Source of the DNA: Oikopleura dioica
Taxonomy: Eukaryota > Chordata > Appendicularia > Copelata > Oikopleuridae
Assembly: GCA_907165135.1 (NCBI GenBank)
Contig: OU015569.1
Span: forward strand, 1,178,001 to 1,242,000
Direction: 5' to 3'
DNA: 64,000 nt
In this document: one piece after another, positions 44,417 to 57,053 of the stretch
Numbering within the stretch: position 1 is the stretch's first letter
How the letters are laid out: each line of letters opens with the position of its first letter
Translations under genes and position numbers: made by a program
Notes under the pieces: generated by a model
What the model was told of the DNA's origin: nothing
Database searches by the model: none
What the model saw: the letters and a program-made list of their open reading frames with translations, nothing else

Positions 44417-45115
44417 TTATTTACTGGTCATCATCGCGACGAATTCCTCGTAATTGACTTGTCCGTCGCCGTCGATGTCTGCTTCTCTGATCATCTCGTC
44501 GACTTCCTCGTCCGTCAGCTTCTCGCCGAGGTTGGTCATCACGTGGCGCAGCTCGGCCGCGGAGATGTAGCCGTTTCCGTCCTTGTCAAATACTCTGCGA
44601 AAAACGTAAAGCCGGCTGTTGCGAGTAAATGCCACTAACCTAAATGCTTCCCGAATTTCCTCCTCTGAGTCTGTGTCTTTCATTTTTCGGGCCATCATAG
44701 TTAAAAATTCAGGAAAATCGATAGTCCCATTTCCATCAGCGTCGACTTCGTTGATCATATCCTAGCCAGGCCTACTCAAAATAAAAAGGTCTCAGAAAAA
44801 GACAATTTGACATCGAAAATTTCACCAAGCTTCTAAAATTAGGACTAGGTGCAATACAACGACTATTTTTACGAATCAAAAATGGTCTCTCGAGGCCTTT
44901 CCTGGAGTTCAGCTTCTGTTGGGTTCTGTCCAAGGGATCGCATGACTGTTCCCAATTCTTTGGTGGTGATGGTGCCATCGCCGTCCTTGTCGAAGAGGGA
45001 GAAGGCCTCTTTGAATTCTGCGATTTGTTCTTCCGTGAGCTACGAAAAGAAGAAAAGTTCGCGCAAGTTCCAGCTCGATTCATTTTAAGTTCTTTTGTTT
45101 TACCTGATCAGCCAT
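44417..45115 (-). CDS. CALM: Calmodulin
   Basis: Four exons (45104-45115, 44902-45039, 44640-44761, 44417-44594) sum to 450 nt, exactly 149 codons plus stop. The four EF loops are canonical: [36 protein letters not shown] and [12 protein letters not shown]. The start [17 protein letters not shown] has the common ancient intron position after MADQ. Calmodulin is the universal calcium sensor and a light chain of unconventional myosins such as the myosin VI in this window. The second intron (44762-44901) begins GA, not GT: ELQ and DMINE can only be joined by a GA-AG intron (CTCCAG|GAAAGG...GGCTAG|GATATG). Confidence 0.98.
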
Positions 45116-46918
45116 TTTGGACCCCTTCTGAAAAAAGTACTCGGTTAAACGTGGAAAATATTGATACAGTAGACTAACTACAGTTCGAATTAACAGTTTA
45201 CAGCGATAACAGGTGAGTTCGAGCTTGATAAATTGAGGTGCGAAGAAAATACTATCACAGTTATAAATTTGGCAAAATCAAAAAAAAGAAGAAGCAATCA
45301 TTTTGAAAGCAAGTCGCTCTAGTAGCTTCTCGTTTTTTCGCTATTTTGACCTTTGAAAAAGCTTCGGAAAGTTTATCTTAAAGTTCAAGCCGTCCATTAA
45401 AAAAAAAGTAAGAAAGCGCTGGAATGGTGTCTCTTGGTCTAATGAAATTAGAGTCCATTGAAAGAGAAGAAAAAAAAAACGGCGCAAATAAAAAAGGGCC
45501 GCGGCCGGGAACAATTCGAAACAGACTATGTGCCGCCTACGGGCAGTCAATTCACATAAATGTAACACACGCCCGGGGCGAGGCTGGCCTGTCTTCTGCT
45601 CATTACTCTCTGCTCGAGTGGGTAGTTGCTACTGTTTGTGTCCAGCAATCAGACATTTCGTAATCAATTTGAGAGCCAAACAAAGTAGGCAATGATAAAA
45701 CTAGTGAGATGATTACGACGTGATAAGACCGCGGATGTGATAAAAAAGCGAGATGTACAGCACGTCGTCAACGCATTTCAAAAATACAAAAACTAAAGGA
45801 ATCACAAAAGACAACGCGCGAAATGAGAAAAATGCTCTCTTTGCTTCCCTCTCCCTCTCTCTGTATGTCTCTCTGCAGCGCGTTATTAGACAACAAAAAA
45901 GGGGGGACAGGCGCTGTATTAATCAAAATGATGAGGCCAGATGGGCAATGAAGGGAGTGCTCGATACTGCGAGTGAGTGATTGTGCGACTCCAATTAGCC
46001 CACTGATGTAAACAGCCTTCTCTGCCTTTTTTTGAGCAGGGAGAGAGGAGCGTGTTATTTTTCGGCTCTCCGATTATTGATTTTGCATTGATGTCAAATG
46101 CACATCTCCAAGGACCGAAAAAGGCGGACCATGTTTTCCCGAGGCTCTGGGCTTGCTTCTGACATAACTAGTCTAGTTCAACCCTTTCGAGTTTTAGGAA
46201 GTTCGAAGCTCTTTGCTCGTCATCGCTAAATTTGGATAATTTAAGACGGCCAGCGCTAACTTTCGCCAACGAGTTCGACTGTTACTGTACTGTAACTACG
46301 TTTCTGTTATGCTCCTCGAAATATTTTTTTATAAATATGAGTAGAAGCTTGGGAAAATGATGCGTTGAAAAAATGTTTGGTATGAGTAAATAAAAACAAC
46401 AAATAATTATAGATGGGTAAGTCCTTAAGTACTCAGTTGACGTTGGTGAGCTCTTCTTGTTCTCTGGTTGGCTAGTTTTGAATGAGGTTGGGTTAGGGTT
46501 AGGCTGTGGGAGAAGAGAATTCAATAAGAAGAAATTGAGTCATCCCAGATCGCGGCGGACCAATCAGCACGCGCCCTCGTCCCGCGTCCGAGCACTTTGA
46601 TGGAAGAACTCCGCTCTTCCCAATTACGGCGGAAGAAAAAGCGCTAGAATCGCTACGATTGATCTTTGCTTAGCCGAGAAACTGAGCGCATATCACTGCG
46701 AGATGTTTATCTGAAAAAAAAAATCATTTTTAACATTTTGTTATTTCCATTCTTCATCAAAATCCTTTTCAATCGTTTATTCGACAAAAATATTTTAGTA
46801 TTCTGAAATGAAACATTATAATGCATATTGAACGCGAACCATTGTTTCTTCGCAAAATGATATATAAAACTGAATAAAATTGCATTTGGTGAAAGTCTTC
46901 TGATTTTAGGAAATTGTA
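45116..46918. other. Divergent intergenic region between calmodulin and GCN1
   Basis: About 1.8 kb separating outward-facing genes, so it should contain both promoters. A TATATAAAA motif lies at about 46859-46869, 50 bp upstream of the GCN1 acceptor and ATG. There is a CT-rich microsatellite (45847-45880) and a second short GGGTTAGGGTTAGG run near 46490. No supported gene inside. Confidence 0.45.
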
Positions 46919-49900
46919 ATGGATGCGGAAGGCCCGAAAGAAGGCGAGAAGAGCTTCGAAAAGTTGTTCATCGAAGTCGAACAGCGGATTCTCAAAACGC
47001 ATCCCTTAGAAGATCGTGTCCAGGCAGTTCATGAAGCGGCAGACTTAGTAAAGAAAGCGGACTCGAAGCAGAAACTGGCGACGGTGCAGCTTATCGTCGA
47101 GCCGTTGCACAATGCCAGCCCTCCTGCTTTGCGAAGGGCAGTGTTGGAGGCGATCAAGTACGCCGTGACGACGGCTGACGAGGCCAGTCGCAAGTTCGTC
47201 GTTGGAGGCCTCTTCCTTGCTGTTGAAAAGAAGGCAAAATCACTGTTGAGCACGGCGAACAGCCGAATGTCCTGTTTGGAGTCGCTGGTCTGGATTAAAG
47301 TACTTACGGAGTTGTGCAGCGCATGCGGCTCGTTCTTATCACCAGAAGTAGCGAAGAAGGCTGTTGCCATTGGATCTAAATTGGCAACTTGCTCGGCGAC
47401 GTATTCAAAAGTAGACTTTTTTGACAGCCGAGTGCGGGAGCTTCTGGCAATCAAGGCGATAAAAGAAGCTGTCGTAGAAGATTCTAGCGCGGTCGTGCTC
47501 CATGCTTGGATTTACAAAACTGAACAGCTGAAAGAACTCAAGTCCAGTGTGCTAAAAAGCGTGAACGATATTTTCCAGGAGAAGGCAAAATCGACTCGGG
47601 GAGACTTGCAAAAGCTACAGTACATTTCTACCGTTTTAGAAGTTGAAGATGTGAAGGAGCTCGTGCCAACGATGAAGAAAATGATGCTCCGATCGCCGGA
47701 AGTCTGCTGCCCTAGAATTCATGCGATCGTGATGGGCTTCAAAAACGATTTCTCAGAACTGGCGGCGGATCTCCAAGAGCCGCTGCTAAAGTGTTTGGTT
47801 GGAATGGACGTTGAAAATGTCAAAAACTCGGCTGTTGCATTGCAAAGGATTTATGAACGCAGTTCTAGCGCTCCCGCGAAAGTGGTTGAGCACATTCGAA
47901 AAGTCTGGAATGGCAAAGAAGGCAAAATAACGAGCAACGGACAAAAAGTGGAAATTCTCAAACTATTTGGCTATTTTGTGAATGCGACGGAAGACACGAG
48001 AGTTTCTGCGATTACAAATCTGGTTCTATCGGCGGAAAAAGAAATTACTGATGAAACGCTTGTTGTTGTCGGCAATTCTCTCGCAGTCTTATCGGAGAAG
48101 ACGAAGAATGAAAACGTCCACAAGGAAAGGGTTCTATAATAATCGAAAGAACATTGTCTTACGGAGAAGAATACTTCTATTAATGTAGTAAGTTTTGAAC
48201 TCTATTTGAAGACGATTCTAGAGGCTGCAACGAAACAAACGAAAGGCACAGGAGCTGGTTTGAATGTGTACCTTCGAGGTCTCTACCACCAAATTTCGTC
48301 GGACAATGTCTCCCTCTTCGAAGGCGCCGCTCAAAAAGTACTAACGACATCACTAGACAATATAGAAAAAAATCCTGCTGGCGGATCGGCCGCATTGCTC
48401 GTCATGGAAGGCCTTTACCGATTCGGTGGATTTGCAGAGTTCCCGGACTTGATCAAGAGTAAATTGGAGAAGATTGCCACAGCAAAGATTTTGAAGAACA
48501 TCGCGTCGAATCCAGCAGCGCTCGAGCTCTTCTCGATTTTTGTAGTGAATTATTTCGGGTCTTCGACGCCTGGCGATGAAACTATCAGAGTTGCGCTTCT
48601 ATCCGTCTTAGTCAAGCAAGTTCTTTACGGAAGATGGTCGGCTACTTTGAAAAAGTGTCTCGATGAAATGACAGATGGAACGAAATTCGCCGGCATCTCG
48701 AAGGCTTTTGTCAACGAGCTCGCAAGTCCAAACTACAAACACGATGATCTTGAACTCTTTTCAAAATCCGCAGTGATGGCGAAAATCATCGTCAAACTTG
48801 CTCAGAAAAATAACGCTACGGAAATCGCTAAGGACCTTATCACTTGGGCGACTTACAGTGCCATGTCAATCAAGCATTGGACGGCCACTGTGTTCAAGCA
48901 ACTGCCAAGTCTAGAGGATATACTCATCGCGCAATTCACCAATCTTGCCTTAGACGAAGACCATGACGATAGCTTTTACAAAAAAATTGGAATCTTGGCT
49001 GGCGTTTCGGAGAAATTCACGGCCCTTGTTCTCGAAAAAATACTCTCAGGAGTGCTCAACGCGCCCGGAGAATGGAAGGAGATAACGCTCGAGCAAATTA
49101 ACATTTCCTTGACACCTGAGGGAGAGCTTTACGATACATCTGTGATTAAAGCGAAGGAGGAGAAAATTGATAAGAACTCGAAAAATTATGAAGAAGAGAA
49201 GTGGGCGCTCGAGCAAAAACGCAAATTAGAGCTCAAACGAGGAACTGTCAAACTGAACAAAGCACAGCTGGAAGCCAAGACGAAACAGTTAGCCTTTGAA
49301 TCTGAAGTACGCACAGAGTACTCATCCCGGGTGCGGACGTTTATTAACTGTACTCGCGTTCTCGATGCGATTATTTGTCAACATGGGCGTAAGCTGAAGC
49401 CCAGCTTCACTAAATTTGTCCCCGAATTGTCTTCCAAGCTCTTCCGAATGGTTGGCTACGATATCTGCTCGTCTGATGCTCTGTCTATGATTTCGCGACT
49501 TGTTGAGCTTTGTGGTCGCGACTGTGCTGCCCCAAGTTATTGCCACTCTATTGTTGTGATCTGTGCGCGTTTAGCTTCTTCTGAAAATGTGACAAGCAAT
49601 TGGAAAGAAGAAAAACTGTCAGATGCTCTTTCAAGAAATCTTGACCTTTCTCCGGAAGAAGATGCTAGAAATCTTTCTGAGTGCTTTGCTGGCTGCGTTT
49701 CTGAATTCGCCAATAGATGTCTCTCAAAAGACGGTGATAAAGCAATCACAGTTCTCAAAAATTCGTTCGAAAGATTGCCAAAACTGCAAGCAATTCAAAC
49801 TCTCACGGCTTTAGTCAATCACATGTCCACATCATCTCATGCTTCCACTTTCGAAGCTTCTGAACTTGTCGTGCATCTCGCTGGTTCGCTTCGGTTACGA

Positions 49901-52900
49901 GAAATGAACTCGCTCGACACTGCTGTACCTCTAGTTGATGGCTTTGCTTCTGAATCTGTGTCTTGTCGATCTGCTTGTCTCACCGCTCTCCAACAACTCA
50001 TGCCCGAGCACGGCAAAGATGAAGAGAGCTCCAAGTTGGAAGATTACCTTTCCCATCGCGTCTACTCCTCGAGGCACTCAACAGAGATGTCACTCAAGAT
50101 CCTAGCAGACCAAACAATGGGAGATCTCGATTTATTCCCACCAGAGGACTCTCTCAAGCGCCTCTGCGACGATTGCTCGAGTGGAATTTATCATCTTGAA
50201 ATTCAAGCCTCCAAAGCTCTTGCTGAGCTCCTCAGAACCGTTCCCATTTCGGAAGAAGCAGAAGATTTTGCATTGCCAGAAGAAGTTTGCCAAGAATCGT
50301 GCAACGAAGCATTGTCATTGTTGATGGATGCGTTTAAATTCGAGTTCGAGGAAGCAGGGCCAAAGTATGATGAAGTTGGAAGACTTCTCAAAAACCGGGA
50401 AGATCGATCTGTGCGACGATACGGTCTCGGAGCCGGTATGAAAATGATCGCTAGTGGAATTACTAGCGACAAAGCCATGGAGCTTTTCCTTCTCCTTGTA
50501 CCAGATGCACTTAATGATTCGAATGTCGACGTCGCCGCGGAAATGCTCAACGTAGGAGTCGCAGCTGTCGATACACACGGAATGACTCTGATGAAGGACA
50601 TTTTGACGCTTTTTGACAAATATCTCGAAGGTGGAAAGAGCCAGGGTGATGCTGATGGTGCTCGACAATCAGTCGTTGTTCTCCTTGGACGATTAGCCTC
50701 GCATCTGCCAGTTACTGATCCTCGAGTGAAACCTATCATCGGAAAACTTATTGCTGCACTTAGCGTGCCATCAGAAATGGTTCAGAAAGCCGTTGCAAAT
50801 TGTCTTCCAGGCCTTGTTCCTGCTATCAAATCGGACGCAAAGAATGTCATCAACGGGCTTCTCTCTTTGGCACTAGAATCAAACAACTATGGCGAGCGAC
50901 GAGGAGGTGCTGCTGGTTTGGCTGGTATGGTTAAGGGTCTTGGCATCTTATCATTGAAAAAGTACGATATCCTGAAGAGACTTCTCGCCGCTGTTCAAGA
51001 CAAGAAATCTGTAATCAAACGCGAAGGTGCTCTCTTGTGTTTTAGTTCCCTTTGCTATTCCCTCGGCCGTCTATTTGAACCTTTTATCGGCAAAGTGCTG
51101 CCTGAACTGCTTGAATCATTCGGTGACAATGTCAAGTGTGTACGAGAAGCAGCAGAAGAAGCGGCTATTAATGTGATGAAATCATTGAGTGCACACGGAG
51201 TCAAGCTCGTTCTCCCAGCTCTTTTGAAAGCGCTTGAAAACGATACTTGGCGAACAAAAGTCGGTGGCGTTGATCTCCTCGGTATGATGAGCCACTGTGC
51301 ACCAAAGCAATTGTCAAAATGTCTCCCACAGATCGTGCCCTACCTGATCGAGGTGTTGGCTGACTCGCATCCTAAGGTATCAAAGGCGGGTCGCGAAGCT
51401 CTCGCACAGGTCGGCGATGTAATTCAAAACCCCGAGATCAAGGCGCTGAGCAACTTCTTGCTAGAAGGATTGGCCAGCCCGGCGCAGAAAATCGCGCCCG
51501 CTCTGGTCGAACTCAACAAGACACGATTTGTCCATCATATTGATGCGGCCTCGCTTGCCCTGATTATGCCCATTGTGCAAAGAGCGTTCAACGAGCGCTC
51601 GGCGGAAACGCGCAAACTTTCCGCGCAGATTATCTCGGGCATGTGTGCAAAGAACGCCAACTTGTGTACTGAGTCCGATCTTCAACCCTATTTGGGATCA
51701 ATCATGCCCGGTTTGAAGGGAACGCTTACCGATCCTGTGCCAGACGTAAGAGCCACTGCAGCAAAAGCAATCGGAAACGTCGTCGCTATCTCCAGCGATG
51801 GATCAGTTACAGATGGACTCCACGAGTGGCTTAATGGTCTTCTTACATCAGACTCAAGCGCGGTTGATAGATCTGGCGGTGCTCAAGGTCTTGCGGAAGT
51901 CATGTTCGCCCAGGGCGTGGAGGAACTCGACGAGCTTATTCCGAAGATGATCAAGATGGCCTCCGACACCAGATTAGCTCCAACTATCCGAGACGGTTAT
52001 TGTATGGCTTTCATTTACTTCCCAGTTGTCTTCCGTCAACAATTCTCCGAGTATATTTCCAAGATTATTCCAGGTAACGAAAAGTGAAAATAGCATATTA
52101 TCATTGAAAAATAGCTCTCTTGGTAAACTTGGCGGACGAACAAGAATATCTTCGAGATACCGCTTTGAAGGCTGGCAAGAAGATTATCCAATTGTTTGCC
52201 GACAGTGCCATCAAACTCCTTCTTCCTGAGCTCGAAAGTGGACTCTTGGATGAAAACTGGCGTATTCGATTCAGGTATCTACTCCTTCATGTAATTGTAT
52301 ATAATCAAATTCGTAGCTCCGTACAATTGCTTGGAGATCTCTTGTTCCACATCACTGGTATTTCTGGAAAGATGTCATCAGAGTCTGGCGGAGACGAAAG
52401 CTTGGGAAGTGTGGAAACTCAGAAAGCGATCATCAACAAGCTCGGAGAAGACGTTTACAATCGTGTTATGGCTGGTCTCTACATGTGCAGGTTAGCATTT
52501 CATCCTAAAAAATATTTGAAAATTTGATGAAATATCTGTATTCAAATTTTGTTAAGAAACGACATTGCTCTCAACGTTCGATCATCTGCCCTCCATGTCT
52601 GGAAGTTGCTCATCAACAACACCGCCCGAACTATCCGCGAGGTGCTTCCGATCCTCATCGAGCTTATTCTCAAGAACTTGGCCTCCGAGCACGAGGATAA
52701 CCGTTCGATCGCGTCGAGAACTCTCGGTGACTTGGCGAAGAAACTTGGAGAACGCATCCTTCCTAAACTCATGCCGATCCTCAACAGAGGCCTCAAAACT
52801 GGCACTGACGAGCAGCGACAAGGCGTTTGCATCGGTCTCTCTGAAGTCATATCCGCTGCTAGCAAAGATATGGTTGCAGTTATGGCGGCAGATGTTGGTC

Positions 52901-55168
52901 CTACTATTAAACGTGCTCTTTCTGATTCTAACGAGAACGTTCGACAGGAAGCAGCCTGTACCTTCGATGTTCTTCATAATAAGCTTGGCTCTCAGGTTTG
53001 TTTTCTATAACTTTTAATACTATAAGAATAAAATTATAGGCAGTTGAAGAAATTATCCCTCACCTGGTTGGTTTGCTCGACTCTCAGAGAAACGAGCGAG
53101 CGTACGCCCTCGATGGTCTTAGAAAAGTACTCGTTTCGAAGGGACGCTCTGTTCTTCCTGCTGTTCTTCCAAAACTCACAGAACCTCCTGTTAACTGTGC
53201 AACTCTTTCCTCTCTTGCTGCTGCTTCCGGCGAGCATTTGAGTCGATACGTTGATCAGGTTATGGAGGCATTAATTGGAGCTCTTGCCGATGAAGATTGC
53301 TCTGAAGAGAAGCTCAAAGAATGTACCATCATTATCGATGAAGTTTCGGACGACTACGGTGCCTCACTCATTCTCAGCGAGATCCTCGATGCAACGAAAG
53401 ATGAAGACGCAGGTCGACGAACCGCTGCAGCGTTGCTCACAAAAGAGTTCGTCACGCGTACTGAAGCCGACTACTGTGATTATTACGGTGCTATGTTCAG
53501 GGATATGCTCCAGTATGATCTTATTAATTGTGCTCGCGATAATTTATTTTAAGGCTTATGACTGATGCTCCTGAATCCCCTACGTTGGAGCTTGCTTGGG
53601 ATTCTCTGCAATTCGTTGTTAAAAGAATGGACGCAGAGGAGTTACAAAATCATCTGGCGTCGCTGAGACAAGCAATCTCTTTCATCAAAAAAGAACTTGA
53701 CTCAGAAGGCCATCTCCCCGGCTTCGGTCTTCCTAAGAAGGGAATCAACTGTCTCGTTCCTCTTTTCAAGGAGTGCATTCTCAACGGCGGCCCTGAGGTC
53801 AAAGAACAGTGTGCCCAGTGCATGCAAGACGTGATTTCGATGTGTCCTCCAGCCGCGATAAAACCTTCCATCATTGGTATCACTGGACCACTCATTCGAG
53901 TACTTGGAGATCGATACGGATGGCAAGTGAAAGTGCCACTCATAGCATGCCTTAATCTACTCCTGAGCCGCTGTGGACTTGGACTCAAGGCCTTCCTTCC
54001 GCAGCTGCAAACAACATTTGTCAAGGTTGAGTGCTTTACTTTACTCGGGGGCTTTTCGTTTTAAAAGAACAGCGTTTTGGGTTTCCGCTATTTGGCAAGG
54101 ATATGCCCAATTAAGCAACACATATTCTAGGCGATGCATGACGAGTCCCGCGAGATTCGGTTTTCCGGCGCGGAAGCCCTCGGCAAATTGGCAGTGCATA
54201 GTACGAAAGTGATTCCACTCACGACCGAGCTCAAAAACGCCATCGAAAAGTGCTCCGATCCAGAATTCTACACTACTTACTGTCACGCACTGCGTCTCGT
54301 TGTCGAATCTGCTGGAAAGAAAGTCACAACTGAGCTACGAAATGAAATTATCGAACTTATGGAGGAAAACATTCGACTTGGTAAATACATTTTCTTTCAG
54401 AATAAAAAAATCTCACAAATTATTTCAGAGGATGAGAAATCGCGACTTTGCTCGGCTGGTGTGTTGGGTGCTTGCGTTGCAGGTCATGAAGATCCTGAAG
54501 TTGAAGCCCTCGACGACTTGCTTGATGTTGATTGTGTTGGACAACTCGAAGCGCTTTCTGTTGTCATGAAGCTGAACCCAACAATGCTTCTAGCGAAAGA
54601 AGACATCGGCCAACTACTGATTGGTAGCATCAGATTTTGTTTATCTTTCTAGTGACATACTGTTTTTAGCAAACGTGAAGGTAGCAAAAGAGAACGCGCA
54701 AGCGGTTGCGTTGACAGCTGCATATGCTGTCAAGCACTTTGATAGCGAATCGTACCCTGGCTTCCTGCATAAAGTTTTGAAAGAGTTGATGGTTGCAGGA
54801 CCAACAGAAGCGCAGCAAACATTAGGAAATGCGTTAGCATGGACACAGAAGCCGATGGAAGAAGCAAACACAAGTCTCTGTCAATATGTCGTTGTCGGTT
54901 GCAAGAGTCTCGACTTGCAAATAAAGGTTAGAGCACTAGCATATCAATTTGTTGAATTGAATTTTAGTCTGCATTTGAAACATGTTTGACGGTGATGTCG
55001 AAAGTCCGAGAGAGTGACCAGAAACTCGAAGATTTCTTGGCGCGTTGCCCCTCTGGAAAAGACAACACCTGGATCAACGAGTTCTGTCGCACTGGTGGAA
55101 GACTTAGAAGATTGGCTATCACTACTCCAGTGATAAAACAACCAGATGTTACTCTGCTATTGGAATAA
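46919..55168 (+). CDS. GCN1: GCN1, translational stress activator (HEAT-repeat protein)
   Basis: Eleven exons join in phase to 7740 nt, 2579 aa (human about 2670): 46919-48130, 48167-52073, 52115-52274, 52317-52490, 52557-52995, 53040-53512, 53554-54025, 54131-54380, 54429-54623, 54670-54926, 54968-55168. It is almost entirely HEAT repeats. The central eEF3-like region (GALLCFSSLCYSLGRLFEPF, GVKLVLPALLKALEN, WRTKVGGVDLLGMMSHCAP) is strongly conserved in this family, as are the following repeats that contact the GCN2-binding RWD partner. GCN1 sits on collided ribosomes and activates the kinase GCN2 during amino-acid starvation. A splice-acceptor-like TTTTAG lies 9 nt upstream of the ATG. One huge exon (3.9 kb) contrasts with the short exons elsewhere. 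Confidence 0.95.
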
Positions 55169-55322
55169 GAAGTGAATGAAAATGTGAAACGGTGAAATCA
55201 GAAAACGATACAAAATATTTTAGAAGAAATTCTGTCCTGCTGCAACATCTAGAATAATTTAATATCATTACAAGTTCAATGCTCTAAAAATGTTTATGAT
55301 GTTAACGTCGTTTTCGTTTAGT

Positions 55323-56377
55323 ATGTCTGGCGGTATGGGAATGAACGGAATGGGACATGGGATGGGGAACCCTCATAACCAGGGTAGAATGATGGGTAAT
55401 CAGATGATGGGAAGCATGGGACAGCAAATGGGCCATCCTGGCATGATGGGACCAATGGGCCAAATGGGACACCCACAGCATCAGGGGCATCCGCAGCAGG
55501 TACAATTCACTTTCTCGCTTGATACATGAGTCGCCTGTCAGATAGGAATGAACATAAATACTAGATGGGAGGAATGATGAATCAAATGGGAGCTCACGGT
55601 ATGGGAATGGGACAAATGATGAACCACAATCAAGGGCAGTCACATTTCAATCCGATGAACCAAGCGATGATGAACCAGCCACCGGTAATTCAAAATACCA
55701 AAACTATTTAGCCATCAAAGGTTTTAGGCACAAATGATGAATCCAATGAATCAAATGCAAAATCCATCTCAAATGGGTGGACCCCAACAAAATCCGCCTC
55801 ATTCGCAGATGGGTTCAACGCCTATGCCAGGGCAGCAGAATATGGTTCAACAGCAGCAAATGAATCATGCCCAGGACCAAGAGGTAACTTTACGTATTCT
55901 AAGCAGTGTCTAATAGTCATTCTAGCGAAATAGATTCATTGCTGAACTGGAGTTCGTCCAGTGCCTTGCAAACCCGAACTATATCAATTTCCTTGCACAA
56001 GAAGGATATCTAAAAAAGACAGAGTTTCTTAATTATCTGAGGTATTTGGAGGTACGTCAATCTATCGATGAATGTCAATGACTTGAAAATAATAGTATTG
56101 GAAAGATCCAAAATATGCAAAGCTGATAAGATACCCGACCTGCCTTCGTTTTCTCGAGCTTCTCTTGGACCCTCACTTCCGGGAAGCGATCGCGATGAAA
56201 AAGAACGCCAAAGAAATTGATGATCAGGTGATGCTCACTGGATTTCTCCATTTTTTTACCCTCGATAAGATTTTGCTGGCTTGGAACAGAAGGCATCGTA
56301 TTCGCAACGAAAGGATGCAAAAGGCGCACGCGAGACAAGAACAAAACCTCGCAAATCAAAACAGCAAATCCGCCTAA
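55323..56377 (+). CDS. MED31: MED31 (SOH1) Mediator subunit with Met/Gln-rich N-terminal extension
   Basis: Six exons (55323-55499, 55565-55684, 55728-55883, 55926-56051, 56096-56227, 56270-56377) give 272 aa. The conserved MED31 core is clear: [40 protein letters not shown] and [19 protein letters not shown]31 is a small, highly conserved Mediator middle-module subunit, usually about 130 aa. Here about 150 extra residues rich in Met, Gly, Gln, Asn and His precede it ([16 protein letters not shown]...). The last intron (56228-56269, 42 nt) is also open in frame, but removing it restores alignment ([16 protein letters not shown]). The ATG comes 2 nt after an acceptor-like TTTAG, supporting a separately processed cistron after GCN1. 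Confidence 0.9.
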
Positions 56378-56509
56378 GTTCAATACGTCCAATTATCTAC
56401 ACGTTCTAGTTTCCCCAAATCAATCAAAAACTGCCCGTGTCGAAATATGTACATACATCAAAGTAAATCCGCGAGAGCCGCAACTGCGTCTAACGAAAGG
56501 GAGTTTAGA

Positions 56510-56957
56510 ATGCTTCGTCAGACTCGTCTTCTTCAAACTTGCATTCGTCTTTCTCAAAAACTCCATATCACGGAAGCTGCTTCGTCCCGCCTCGCCCAAG
56601 GAGGGATTTGAGAACGAGAAAGTGCCGTTTAGATGCAGTTTAGTTGCATTTGTGACAAACCCAGCAACAGTGTGTACGGAACCCGGTGAATATCTTCGCG
56701 TGTCCGTTGGTGGCGGCGGCTGCTCCGGTTACTCCTACGAATTCGAGCTGACTACCGAACCCATCGATCCAGAAAACGACCTTGTATTCACAAAGGACGA
56801 GCAGAAAGTAGTGACTGATGTGGACTCGATAGAATTCATGGATGGTGCGACGATCGACTACAAAATGGAGCTTATCAAAAAAGCGTTTGTTGTTGCGGAT
56901 AATCCCCTGGCCGATCAAAACTGTTCTTGCGGATCGTCGTTTTCAATTGACCTGTAA
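56510..56957 (+). CDS. ISCA2: ISCA2, mitochondrial iron-sulfur cluster assembly protein
   Basis: Two exons (56510-56600 and 56671-56957) give 125 aa. The start MLRQTRLLQTCIRLSQKLHI looks like a mitochondrial presequence. The A-type carrier fold has all three cluster cysteines: VGGGGCSGYSYEF and the C-terminal CSCGSSFSIDL. ISCA2 with ISCA1 matures [4Fe-4S] proteins in mitochondria. The only intron (56601-56670) must start right after CAAG, giving GAGGGA...CAACAG, a GA-AG intron: the unspliced frame hits TGA within four codons and there is no GT before it. TTTAG ends one base before the ATG's preceding A, indicating direct acceptor processing. It lies 132 bp after MED31. Confidence 0.93.
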
Positions 56958-57053
56958 ACACACGAAAAACATTCACTGTTAACCAATCTTCTGTTCCAAT
57001 AATAATGAATATCATTTCTTAAATAATCAGCGAGTATAATTTCGTTTTGTAGA

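Noticed and set aside
48131-48166. Apparent in-frame stops and possible GA-AG intron in GCN1 (AAG|GAAAGG)
   Set aside because: A canonical 36-nt GT-AG intron (GTTCTATAAT...ACGGAG) removes the stops and keeps phase, so no unusual splicing is needed.
50203-50739. Long minus-strand ORF inside GCN1
   Set aside because: A shadow of the plus-strand GCN1 frame in a 3.9-kb exon; composition and lack of splice or family evidence argue against a gene.
54041-54130. Frames crossing the GCN1 exon boundary near 54040-54130
   Set aside because: This is an ordinary GT-AG intron (54026-54130); the open frames in it are chance.
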